The notes under the pieces are model-generated. The model was not told the origin of the DNA and did not search any database. It saw only the letters and a program-made list of their open reading frames with translations. Below are positions 9,009 through 22,300 of a stretch of 64,000 nt of DNA, piece after piece. The stretch comes from Taeniopygia guttata. Its lineage: Eukaryota > Chordata > Aves > Passeriformes > Estrildidae. A program made the translations under genes and the position numbers. How positions within the stretch are numbered: position 1 is the first letter of the stretch; every line of letters starts with the position of its first letter. Where the stretch lies: NCBI RefSeq assembly GCF_048771995.1, contig NC_133063.1, positions 59,617,310 through 59,681,309 of the forward strand. The letters are read 5' to 3'.

Positions 9009-12000
9009 GCTAATTTTAGGCAGAAGTCTCCTGCCTGGATCCTGTGTCAGGGAGCCAGCTGCTTTCTGTCAGGTAAAGTTGTTTTCATCTCCAACAGGAG
9101 GCAAAATAAGTCACTACACTCCAGAACAGCTCATGTTTAATTTCTTCACTTGCAGAGGCCATTGGATAAGAAGAGGTGCCAAATCCAAGCCTTTCCATGG
9201 CAACCATACTCCCATAGCCATGTGGAGTTCATCAGACAGGCAAGTTCTTGCCTCGATTCCTGTACTTCTGCATGTTCTGGAGCTGGCACCTGGTGGAAAG
9301 TTAGCTCCAAATGCCTGTAATTGAGAGAGTAGTGGAAGAGGATCATTGTTTAAAAAACTGCTTACTTTAAAAATCTTGCTGGACACCTCCAAATAAACAT
9401 GAGCTGGAACTGGCAGTGTTCTGCCCAAGGAAACACAAGCGTCTCAAAAAGGCATGTGCCATTGTGCCATTGTGCCCCTTCATATCAGCCTCCAGATCAA
9501 AATGACAGTTCTGCCTGTTCTTTTCCGAGAAATAAAACGGCAGTGTAGGTGCCACAGGGAAAATCTGGTAAAAGAACAACATAATGGCACAGTAAGTTCC
9601 TTGTGGCAGTTCTGCCTTCCTGCAGCTGCCATTTTCATCTGCCCTGAGCTACCATCCTGAGGCTCCAGGACCAGCCAATACAACCAAGCCTTAAGACTTA
9701 GCTCCAGAGATAATCCAGGTATATCTGGGAAGGACCTTTCTGAAATAGAGCTCTGGGTCAAACCCTGATGGACCCCTATATCCTCTGAATCCAGTTGGCT
9801 CTGAGAAAAAGGAACATACCCCTCACTTTGCCCAGTAGGGTGAAGAACCAAATACAAGCAAACATCAAGCATCTTGTGACAAAGTGGTTCGGGTGGAAGT
9901 CTCTACTTGTGGTCCCATGACCTGGGCTGGCTGGCTGAACGTGGGAAGGGTGGAGACTGGGGTGTGGTTTCAGCTTGCAGAGCGAGTAGTCAAGCACACA
10001 GCTAAATCCTCAAGCTCTTGCAAAAACTCAGTCTGCAACACAGCAGCTTAGGTTGTACTGGCCAGGAAAATGGAGCTGGTATAAAGCACAGAAGGAGGTG
10101 TACAGGGAGGTTTTTGTCTGTGTTTGATGATTTTGATTTTGAGGTACAGGGGCATTTTTCAAAATGAAAGCCAGTGTGATGCCATCACCTCTCTGCCATT
10201 ACTGAAGACTATGAGGTTGGCCTTGACAAGCTGAAGCTGTGTGGTTGCATGCTCCTGAGCTGTTCCACCCCTACAGTGAGCAAAAGGGAGCAAAATGGTG
10301 TGTAAGTGATAGTTTTGTGGGGATTTCCTCCACATGCAAGGATAGCTGTTCTTGTGCAACAGCTGCTGGTAGCTGTGCTTTCGTTCCCTGCTGCTGTGGC
10401 AGGGTCTGCCCTACACCACTGCTCAGCATAGTAAGGGCAGATGGGTGGGGTGCTGGATGAATCTGGAGCAGCAGCTCTGGCAGTGACAGCAGCTGGAGGG
10501 AGAAAAGGGGGTGCCACAAGCCTGTATGTAGCCAGCAGTGGCTGCTTGTTGTTGCTGTGAGTACCCTGTGCTGCATGGCTGGCAGTGGAGCTAAGTATCC
10601 TAGTCACAACAGCTTGCATGAACTCTGCCTCTCTGTTCTACGGAGACTTCAAGGACAGCACAGATGCACTCTAGTCTAGAGATAAAATGTGTGTTTACCT
10701 ATTGTGTTGGATATGTCTGTAAATCACAGTCACTCTCATATAGCTTTTCCCAGGTGTAATGCTGGGGACATCCATAAACCTGGAAGTTTCCACCCAGAGT
10801 TGGACTTCAGTGCTTCCCTGAAGTGTCCTGTGGGTGATTCAAAACTTCAGAACTTCAGAACTCACAAAGCTGATGGATGAAGTCATGAAGCTGTGGTAAA
10901 GCATTCAGGCTCTCATTTTCTCTAAAGTGACCTTAAGCCGCTGAATTTCTTTTGCTTCAGATTCTTAGTTAAAAAAGAAAAATAAATATGCCTTATGTCT
11001 CAAGGGTACTCCTAAGTTAATTTGTGTAACACATACAGTTATTATGGTAAAAGAGACTATATAAACAGATAAGAAATACTGCTGTGTTTAAGCAGAGGAA
11101 AATGCCATTAAATGATTGTCAACAGAGACTGTAAATGTACTGGTTTCTTCACAAAGTGATCTCTCCAGTGCAGTGATCTAAATAAGTATGTCTCACATTA
11201 GCTCAGTCCACAATGCATGGAAATAAGCCTTTTTGCAAGACTGTCATTTATACACTACAGTGTACGCAAATATGAGCTCTGTCTCCTCCTACTCCAAGCT
11301 AAAAAACCCGTTAGTGCAGATAATACAAGGCAAGTGCCACAGGTAAACCCCAAGAGCAAACTGTGTCAGCCTGCAGTAACTGATGGCTGAACCATTCTCC
11401 CGCCCTCATTGTCACAGTATGACAGCTTTCTGCAGAAAGCCCCTGCATTCTCCTTCCCTTTAATGCAACAACAGCCAATCTGGGAAAAGTAGTTTGAAGC
11501 AGCAAAAAGAGAAGCAAGTTAAAGGAGGGAAGCTCAGTTCTGCTATGCCTGTGATGGATATTTGCTGACTCCCATTCATTGGAATATTGAAGCACTTTTC
11601 ACTGAAATCAGAGGAAGTCAGTTTTGAAAGAAGAAAATAATGCTCAAAGAAAGGATGTTTGCCTCTCCACCAGGCTGATTTTACACAGCCCATTTCTGTG
11701 TATCTGAAGCCAGGCATTGATAGCAGGAGCCCTGGCACAGAGCACCTCTCTTGAGCGCACAGCACAGCAGCTGCTGCTGTTGACCCCTCAAACAGGAGCA
11801 AATCCTGCAGGAGCAAATCCTCTGTGCAGCGACAGCTCCACTGCCACAGACCATAAGATTTGTCCTAATTCACTTTTTCATTTTCCCCCAATGTTTCAAA
11901 GTTCCAATAGTCCTTAAAAGATATACACTTATTTAAAAATTGTAACCAATTGGCCATCAGCAGCTGAAAAGGTGTATTTCTAAATACACTGCTGGCACTT

Positions 12001-13712
12001 GTTCAACAAGAAAAAGGATCTGATGTCAGTGCCTGAGAAGGTTCTTTAACATTCTTTAACATTTTTTCTCTTCCAGAATCTCTACTGCCTCTTAATTTTA
12101 TAAGAGAAAGATTTTTTTCACTTTTGTTAAAGAAACTCCTACATTTAGATCTCCCCTTTTAATCTAGGAGATTTATTACATAAGAATATCATGTTTCTTC
12201 ATATCTAACATGTTACTAAAATATGCTGTTGACAGATAGTTTGCCAGTAGTGATTTCCCCTGGGAAAATGTAGTAGTATAGACTTCCTTCCTCATCTGAG
12301 AAAAAACCCCAAAACATTCAAATGTGTTTTTCCAGGCAGCTGGTCAAGGAAGCAGGTGTCAGACTCACAAGAAAGTCTGCAAGTTCTGCATCACAGCCCC
12401 CTTCTTCCCCTGCCCAGCTGATGGCAACACCCAACACACACTGAGACTGTTCCTTGTGTTAGTAAGAAAATACTTCCTTGTTACCCTGAGGCTCATTTAA
12501 CTTATACTATATATAGTTTGACAGTAATTTCTCCTGCAAGTTGTACAAACAACTTCCAGTTCACATTGTGTTTATTTCCTGACAGCTATCTGTCACTCAT
12601 GGAAGCTAACATTTCTTTGCAAGTTGGTTTGGATACTTGGCAAGCTTGGCTATATATTTTCTAATTTCATAAATCTCCTTTCCAGCCTTCTGCCTCTCCT
12701 GTCTCACCTGCAGCATTTATCCCTCTCCCTTATCCCTACTACTAGCTCACTAATCTTACCCATTCATTTCCAAATCAATATTGAAATCCCCATGCCTCAA
12801 TGCATTTAAACCCTCTAGGGACATTCTTCCCTTACACACTGGGCTCTGTTATGCTCTCTCCCTCACCCGCTCCTCCTGCCCTAGCAGTACCAGCTTGCTC
12901 TCTGCACCCAAGCACAATCTCCCCTTGTTGAAGCAGCCACTGCTGGCTCACCCACCCGAGCCATCTGGACCTGCAGCCCTCTGCTTCTCTGAATCCCGTG
13001 GCTCTAGGAACTCATCTGCATGCCCTTCCCCTGACAATTAATTTCTTTCTGCCATCCACTGCTTTTCAGGCTGTAAATCAAGGATTACTATTGCTCTCTG
13101 TGAAGCATTTTAGGAAGCAAGCTGGATTAGGCAGTCTACAGATTGAGGTGAAATCATCTATTTTGTTGTCTTAAGAAGTGTTTGACAGGCAGCTACTACA
13201 TTCTGTACTAAGGGAACAGCTGATGAAAAGGAAGATGTTATAAACATACACACAATACACAAGTTTCTTGAAAAGCTGGTATTTAGAAGGGTTAATTCAC
13301 AGCTATGTAAGACATCATTATTTATTTCCTTATATTATTTTCTTATTTTATGTACTTGAGATTTGCAAAGAGGAAATAAAAAAATGGCAGCTTCTCAATT
13401 TTGGTTAAATATTGGCAAAATTCCTGTTTCTAAAGGTGATTATTATATGCAGGTGTTTTTCTACAGTCAAAGTTCAGAGCAGATAGTGCAGAGCAAATCC
13501 CTTTCAATACAAGAAAAGGAAATAAAGATGAAGGGACAAGATAATAGGAAGTGGCAAAAAGACTTGCTAGAACTTGCTAGAGACTTCTTGTTTCTTCTTG
13601 CCAAAGGTTAAAGACACAGGTTTATCATCACAAAGCACTGAAATCCTCTTAGCAGCCTTGGGGGGTGACAGCAATAAAATTGGAGCTCAGCTTGTCATCT
13701 TGCCATTAGTTC
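9009..13712. other. Unique sequence, no supportable gene
   Basis: No exon, RNA or transposon could be supported. The part at 10330-10620 is richer in CAG/CTG words and GC than its surroundings and gives open frames of 101-136 codons on the minus strand. These frames consist of alanine/serine/threonine-rich composition without a domain. Short local duplications occur, such as TTCTTTAACA twice near 12044-12063. Confidence 0.5.
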
Positions 13713-13736
13713 TTTTTTTTTTTTTTTTTTTTTTTT
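13713..13736. repeat. Poly(T) run
   Basis: 24 consecutive T followed by AGGTG. It could be the tail of a minus-strand insertion, but no element is recognisable next to it. Confidence 0.95.
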
Positions 13737-16700
13737 AGGTGCATTGGTCAAAAAGCTACTTTATCCTGGTTTCCTGCAGGTCTGTGGGTTTTGTGTCCTA
13801 AGTGCTCCACCAACTACCAAAGCAAACCTGCTTCCCCCAGGCTTGTGTGCATCCTCATCAGTTCAGAGCACACACAGTGCTTGGTCCAAGCTGGCCCTGG
13901 CACAGGTTGGTGCACACCAGCCAGCGTGGTGCTGGAACCTCACTGCTCTGCTAACCAGCTGCTGCCAACTGCTCAAGGGCACTTTTGTTTTAATTCCTAG
14001 ATGAATCACTAATTTTGTTCTCTATTCTACCTGGATACCAACTTCCATAAAAATGATAAGAATTTATATTTAGGACTTCTCCTCCTCTGCCATGTGATGC
14101 TGCAACTAAACTTACTAGGCAGAACCTGGCAGGAAGATGGACAGAATGTGTTAACAAGATTCCCAAGGCCTTGTTCTGGCAGGAGGCCATGGTGCCACTT
14201 GGATGGCATCACTGTCTCGTGTTAATTTTAATTCTCCCTGAGGAGATCTGATGTTCCAGCAGTTGTATTCTCCCAGTACAATCAGAGTATATGGGAGGGA
14301 AAGAAATTAGAGGATCTTGGTTTGTGCAGCAAAGCAAGATATTGGAAGCCATATCTGGCTGTATTGCTGGATCTAAAAAATTACTTGCATTTTAAAAAAT
14401 ATGTAGGAAGACTTTACTCCCACACTGCAGTCCAACTCCTGCCTATTAATTTTAAACGTACAGGATCCCCTCAACCAAGCCGCCATTTGCACAGACACTA
14501 GCAAATATACCTGAAGGGCATTTCTCAGCCCAGATGACCTGAATATCAAAAGCTACATCTATTCTAGGAAAACTTCCCTCTTCTGGAACACTGATGGATG
14601 ACCCAGCCCCATCTCTTTGCAGTATTGGCAAGGGACCTAGTCAGCCATGAACTCTGCAAAGAGAACCAGAATGTGTGCCGTGGCTGGGAGGTACATTACT
14701 TCTCAGCTAGATGTCCAGAGCTGGGATTTGAGTCTCTCTGCAGGAACGCAGTGTAGCATAAAACCTGGGGACACTATGTGCTTCCTTAGATTGGCAGTTT
14801 GACCACTCTTTCCTCTTACCACCCTTGATATAATACAAACATTTTCTGACTTGACACCTCTTTCTCATCCAGAAAACAGCAGGGACTGCCCCTAAGCCTG
14901 TGCTTTGGCTGTACCTTGACACCATTTCAGACTTTCACATGTTACATAAATAAAAAAGCGTAGTAACATTATATGTTGCTAGTGAAAGAAAAGCATCTGC
15001 ATGGAGAGCACGGACTCAAACCCCACATCCAGCTTTGAAACCCAATGATATAGCTGTGCCTTGTTCAATCCCAAGCAGCATCACTTTTCTGGCATTGACA
15101 AGAAAGAGGTTGTTTGCCGAAGTCGGATGGCAAAGTGGGCTAAACCTTGATGAAAGGCAAGGCAGACTCCCTGCTGATCCCTTTTGGTTACAGTCACGGA
15201 AAATCTGCTAAGTAAATTGCCAGCAACATGGGCATTTGTTCCTTTGGTCTTTCCCAAGAACCAGTTCATATGTGACAAAGCATCAGGAAGCAGACAGGGA
15301 TATTCCCCTGCCACATGGGAGTCAGCACAACATGTATCCAGACTGCTTGCCACTTATTTGCAGTTTGAGAATACATAGCAATCCTGGCTGCTGTGTACTT
15401 GATCTTCTTCCAGGAATATTTACAGAGTAACAGATCGCCAGTGAGCTTGAAACACAAATTTCAGCCATTTATTTTCTGAGACTGATGGCCTCCTGGAATT
15501 TATATCCAAAACAAATCCAGCCAGTAAACTGGACAGAAGTATATAATGTCATGTAAGTGATTTGCACACAACCTCCACAAAAGCCCAGAATGGGTTTCTC
15601 ATTTACTCAGAGGGAAAGTTCATTAAATGTTCCATTTCCTATTAGTAGTACCCTTACAGGTGATTTTCACTTACAGTCTTAGGCTCCCTGTTAGGCTGTT
15701 GGCTAGTGCATAACAAGCCCTGAATAGTTTAGAACACTCATTTGAAGCCACAGCTGCAGAAGTGAGTGAGAGATGGCAGCCTGATAGGATCACAGAGATC
15801 TCTCGCATATCGTTATGCTATTTTCCTTGAAATTAAAATAAGGAGTCATCCTAGTTAATAAGCTTTAGAGTCAAACTTTCCTTTAGCCACAATGAAAGAA
15901 CACTGCCATTAATCAGCTACGCATGTAACCACCACTGAAACTCTGGAAATTAGAGCTGAAATAAGAAGCAATCCTTATCTGAGTGCAGCTGTATTTTGCT
16001 TTCCTGCAATGTAAATGCATTTTTTACAAATATGTTCCTGTATAATCCAAGTTTTGCTTGTAAGAACTTCCTTCTGAAGTAATCAAACTTACATTCAAGG
16101 CAGATTTAAAAGGCTCCCAGAACACAAGCTAGGCAAATTCAAGCAAGACAAAAGCAGAAAGTATATGCATCATGTAAAATGATTTAAGGAAATGAAACAA
16201 GCTGTGCTAGAAAAGCTATGACTAAGCAAGCTTTGTCTTCTAAGGACATTTATGTGCTGCTCTATAACCTTCTCCTCAGTTTCAGTGAAATAAACCCAAT
16301 TCCTTCCATACTCCTCATCTGCCTAGTCCTCCACACCATGAAGGACAGCAGGTGGTGTATCCCAGACAGCCAGTGCTGGAAGCAATATATGAGTGGAACT
16401 CTGCTCACCATTCCCTCCATAAAGTAGTCATTTGATACTCTCTACCACCCAGGATCTGATTTTCAGAAATGTTGTAGCACTGCCCTTGACTTTTCCGATG
16501 TCTCCATTTTTACTGCTCTTTCTTGAAAACTGCAAACAGTAATTGAAATGGGAGAGGAAGAAATGCCAATTAAAATAGACAGGCAGATGATCAATAAGAG
16601 TGAAAACATCTTCCTCCATTCAAAGATCTGGTTAAAACTGAGCAAAAGACTGGTTATTTATGAGACAGGACAGGATAAACACTCCCTGAGGTAAGAGACA

Positions 16701-19239
16701 TTTTCTCAAACAACAAGAAGAATAAGATCAGTGCTACTGCTTTGCTTATTATTTTATGGGCTGTATGTTGACCCTTCTTGTTTTCCTTTCCTTGACCTGG
16801 AAAACTGAAATTATGATTATAGGATCATTCAAGGACTTTGAATGTAATGTAGCTTTTGAGGTTAGTGGGGAAGGAAGGAGGGTTATTTCCATGTCTTGAA
16901 CAGATAGCAGATGATGGATTTTCATTCATATGCCTGGTTACCTTACAATGAATTTCTTATGTCTATTTGCAGTCTTACAAGTACTTGCAGCTTTTGCAGT
17001 GCTAAGCTAAAGATGGGCCACAAGTATTGCACTCCTGAGAAATAGCCCCTGTGATATTTAGCAGTCAGAATAGTTGCATTGTCAGGCATGCTCTGTAGGG
17101 AAGTGATAGGCACATAACAAGCTGTCTGTCGGGCTGTTATATGCCACAGATTAGTTGCCATGCCTCAGTCAAAATAACAAAGTACAAAATACTTCTCTCT
17201 TTACTGAAAATAAAGCACATCATAATAAAATACTGACTTCTCTCCATTCTTACATTAGAAAACATTATATGTTTTTCTTAGGAAACTTAACCATCTAATA
17301 AAACAAATTATTTCTGCAGTATCTTATGGCTATAATTATTTTTAAGTTGCATCAATTAAGGATATCACTTATATCTCTTCCATCATGATAAAAATTACCA
17401 CAGATGAATACTACCCATTCACTTTTAACGACTTCATGGCTAGGAGAATTTCATCAGTGTCACCTCATGCTGTAATTTGCATTTGGATATATTTCACCTG
17501 AAACAGGTCTAAAATCATGAGTCACTAGGCAAGTCCTCTTCATATTCTGGGGGTCTGTCTATTTCAGTACACATATACAGGATGATACTAGTAGGCATAC
17601 AACTGTAACAGAGAGATAGCTAACCCCTTTTCAGATTCTATGAAAATGGTATCTCCTAATTCAGCCTCAGAAACACACACTATTCTGCACCTCCTGTCCA
17701 GATTTTTAGAAAATTTAATTGTGTAATCAATCTGTGGGTAGAATTCTCAAAGGTTGTTTTGAGATGTTTGGATGTAAACAAAATATTTGCAGCTTTAAAA
17801 ATACTGTTTACACTAAAAAGTTCCTTTAAAAAGTCCAAAACTTTCTCTTAAACTCATAGAAACACAGGCATTTTGCCTCTTTTGGTACATTGTACCTGAT
17901 CAGTCAGAAATTGTAAGAAAAGTTAAATGACTTTTTCACAAGCAAGCAAAATTCCAAAACAAAACCAACCACAACAAAATCCAGAGGACACTTTTAAGTT
18001 CACTAAATCCATTCTGTATGTAAGTTGTGAGCCACTTTTTAACTAATCAAGAATAAAAGTCTTTCAAAGTTTTTAAGTCATTATTGTGATACAGTTTTCC
18101 TGTATATTCTCCTGTTCACTTTCTGTGCAAATATACCACAAATACTTTTGTTGTATAATTTGAAGAATACAATACTATAATGAATACTTGCTTTAGGCAT
18201 TTTAAGGTAATCATCACTTCTTACCTACTGAGTAATTTTCCAGGTTATTAAAAGGTGAGAGTCACCAAGGAGTGCCTTGCAAAAACATGAATTTTCTGTC
18301 ATTGGTGGAAAGCCCTGTCACAGTGGCAACACCTGTCAGAGTTGCAGCTGAGGTAATTGAGCACATAGGTGAAGAGAGGTCTGTGAAAAGAGGGAGAACT
18401 TCTTTTTGCATGTCAATTACTACAGCTAGAAAAAAACTTGACTGAGCTTGCAAAGCCCATATCCTTCAGGTCAGAATTTAGGAACTAAATTAAATTCTAA
18501 GTGCTTAACAAATATGAAGAAGATGCTGCCTAGTGAGTAGAAAAGGTTAATATTCTCACTGGTCTTATCCTCACATTTGATGGAAGTAAAAAGGAACAGC
18601 CCCAACACAAGGGATAATTCACAGCTCTGGTTCCTGCTAGGTCTTTCACCCACATCTTCTTCCTAGGACGAAGTCTGAATTCAGTGGAGTTCACTCACCA
18701 TCCCAGTTCACTGGAAATTCACCCACCATCCAGTCTAAAGCTGAATTAATATCTGAGTCTGCTATTATCTGCATCTACCCATATTCTAGCAGGACTGTGT
18801 CTTCTTGTTAAAATTGGATTTCCACTTAGTTTTATGCATCTATTTTATTAAGCGTTGTTGCAAACTTGCAGTGAACAGTGAGCATGAACCACAACAACCA
18901 CTTAGTAAAAACAAGCAATCTTTAAATGACAAAAGTACATGTTAAAATTACTTCATGTGTGGAAATTTTTTGAGGCTAGCCTGACTTTTCACACACTCAA
19001 AGCTTAACTACACAATGACATACTTGGGTAAAGTAACTAGAGACCTCGAAGATTCCACCTAGAAGTGGGAGTCTCTCTGCCGCTTAACCAAACTATTCTT
19101 CAAAGAGTTGGGAAGGCAAATAGAAGACATTAAAGTGTTGAGGTGAGATGCAGGCCCGCAGTTTTCAATGTCAATTTTCATTCTATCTGAGGTCTTCAAA
19201 ATGGGGATGAAGTGATTAGTTTTTCTCAGATTCACTGGC
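13737..19239. other. Unique sequence, no gene seen
   Basis: AT-rich with short scattered frames only. Nothing resembles a conserved domain, tRNA or transposon. Confidence 0.5.
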
Positions 19240-19333
19240 TCTTGTTTTTTCTGATTTTTGATTGGGTTTGAGTTTTTCAGTATGTGGTTGCTTTTGGTTT
19301 GGTTTGGTTTTTTTGTTCTTTTTTTCCCCCCCT
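19240..19333. repeat. T-rich low-complexity tract
   Basis: Dominated by TTTGG and TTTT words, ending in a C run (about 19327-19333). No associated gene or element. Confidence 0.75.
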
Positions 19334-22300
19334 CAGAAATACATAGACTAGAGAGTATAGAAAACCCTTAAAACATGCCTAAGTCTTCAGATTAGTTTTA
19401 CTTAGTGATGAGATGTTTGACTCAAGAACACGAGTGCTTACTCAAGCACATCAGATTCACCATCCCCTAGAAATGAAAACAGCCAGTGATGGATTATGCT
19501 TCTTCAAAATAAAATCTCAGTAAAAGAATATATCTTCTGCTACCATTTATTTACCAGCTCCTGTGTTTTTGTTTCTGATGATGATGTGACAATGGAAAGC
19601 ACATAAAATCCAAGCAGAACTGCTTCTTCAAAGCTTCCTGTTGTGATGACATAAAATTCTCCCTGGTTTGTAGGATGAAACTGGAAGTTGTTAATGCTGT
19701 AGGTAAAAGAAAAAGAGGCATGAATTCCAGATAATGTGAAAAGAAGCCTATGAAATATTTAGTCCAAAATGAAAAGTTTCATACTGATAGACAAGTATTA
19801 AAGGATTGATCACAGTTCAATGGTCAAAAGAAAGAAAAATCTGACATTTTATAAATGATACTCAAGCACATCTCCAGCCCAAAAATCTGTCATGTACACT
19901 ATAAGATCACAGCAAAAATCTTTGAACGGTATTTATATTAGTTTATATTAGTCTCCATGAACTGGCAGCCTTACCAACAAATAGTTGCATCTTTCTGCCA
20001 TTCTGTGGGATTTGTGTAAGCAATAGCAATGCATTGGGAAGAGCTCCTGAGGGGCAATGCAAAGGGTGTAACTTTTTCCCCAGTGTAAGAGGTACTTGCA
20101 GCATGATTAGAAAGACATTCTCCAGAATACCTGGTTTTCAGTTCACTAAGAACAGGAAAACGAGAGAAGTTGCTGTCCTGTATTAGGCAGAGAGGGTTGG
20201 AAAGTGCAGCATTTCAGGAACATAGTTTGATGATGTGAAATTTCACAACAGGCACAGATCCAATTTAAAAGTGATCATCCACTGGGACAAAAAAAAATCA
20301 ATTTGACGTTTACCAGCTGCACCGTAAAATTGACTGTTATTGGGACAGTTCACTTTAACAAAGCTAACCATCAACAGATTGCTGTATCTGAAGGCCCTGG
20401 TACAGACAGTAGTGTGCTTTTGTTGTATTCTTTTAAATACAATACATTTTAAATACAATGAAGTTTAAAGTAGCATAATAAGCATGCATTTTGAATAAAT
20501 GTTAGTGCAGAGAACAGTGGATGACTTCTTCTCATGACAAACTAAGTTATCTTAAACATTATATGTAATTTAATTCTATTGGTTTCTCCTCTTAAAAAAT
20601 AAATGTAACTAAAATCAAGTGTGAAATTATGGCAACTTACATTAAAACTTACCTATATTGTGGTTTAGGAACATACTTAACAGTAACATTCAGACAGTGA
20701 ATAGTTATTACCAATATTTTAAAGAAAGCAGAAAAAAAATGAAACCAAGAAAAAGCCACTGGAGTTAGAACCAGTGTGCTGGCTGATTCATCTTCCTCAG
20801 AAAGTGCAGAAAGATTGGGGTTTTTTCATTTTATTTTGTTCAGCACAATGTCAATGAGGCATTCTCTTGAGCCAGAGAAACTTCAAGTTAAAAGGAAACT
20901 ATATTTCTGCAAAACATGATGTGGGAGTCAGGAATCTACTAAATCCACCATCTGAAAGAATGTAGATTCTATTCTAGCAAATGTTCAAAGCAATAAATTA
21001 TTTATGACTTCTAGAAAGAAATTAGAGACCTGAAGATGAGTTAAAAAGAGTATTTAATTAATTCAGTTCTACAATGTTTCCTCTATTTACAAAATTGTTC
21101 TGCTTTAAATGCAGAAACAAAATAACCTGTTAAAAGAGACCTTGATGTGCAAAGAAATATTGAATGGCTCAGGTGACAATGCACTACAGAACCCATCTAG
21201 AGGGTCTTCACAGCTATCCTGGGAAAATGGAGGGCTACAGTTTTGAAACCATGGATGGAAAAATATCACATTTGCCTTCAATAAAAACATGCTTCTAAAA
21301 AGAATAGGGGTAAATGTATTGAGATGACAGGTAGAAAGGTATGTATACTGGCGGAATAGCAAAGAGAAAGTGAAAGAATTTACCCCTCCGGTAAATGATA
21401 CAGGAAAACATGTTTGGTGGCAAGGCTGCATAGCTATGCATAGACCTGCCTAAACACTTGGTTAACATTACAATGTTCCTCTTAGTATTACAGCTGAGAA
21501 AGAATGAGTTTTTCTTTGACTTCTTTAACCTTTCCTATCTTAGAAGTAAAAAGCTGTGTGACAGCATACTGTAATTTTGATGCAGAGCAGTCTGACACAT
21601 AAATCCCACAAGACAAGATAAGATTCAAAACGTTTGGAGACATGGGCAGCTCATCTGTGCTCAAAGCTGTCCAGCATCATTTTCTCCCAGTGTGGACTTC
21701 AGCCTTCCACCTCTCAGCCAATGAGTGTGACTTGCCTTATGTTCTTTACAACAAATACCAAGTTGCATATTCCATGCCCCATGCTGTGGGTGTAGGCATA
21801 TTATGCCTATCACCCTTAAGTAATTTATTAGTTACCTCACCCATCAGAAGAAGAGACAGATGCAGAGTGTGATTAAGTAAACTGGTGCTCATTTGGCAAT
21901 AGTTACAAATTTGCATCTCTAAACATTCAACTAACATGATGATGAATGCAGGGAAAGAGTTTGTGAATATTCCATATTTTACCACTTAAAAAATACATAC
22001 AATGTAATACTGCTTTTACTATAGCTATAACCGTTGTCAAAATGGATGAAAAATTCCTAAGCCTCCACTGTCAACACACCATAGGAAAACAAAACTGGCA
22101 AATATGACTTCCCTTAGGAAAGCTTCAGTGTCATTTATTTGCTTTAGTAAAATTAACAAAAGATTTAATCAAGCAGACTTTAAAAGTAAACAGATCACAA
22201 ATAGGCAGCTTCTGTTCCTTGTTAAGCTGAATGTATTTTCGTTGCTCCATTCAGATGACAAGCAGCTTTGATTTTCCCATGATAAGCAAATGACCATCTC

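Noticed and set aside
9154..9239. Exon-like piece: pyrimidine-rich acceptor CTTCACTTGCAG, open 84 bases, and CAG-GCAAGT, a possible GC-AG donor
   Set aside because: Open in more than one frame and not similar to any protein I know. The single candidate needs the rarer GC donor. Conservation or RNA data would be needed to revive it.
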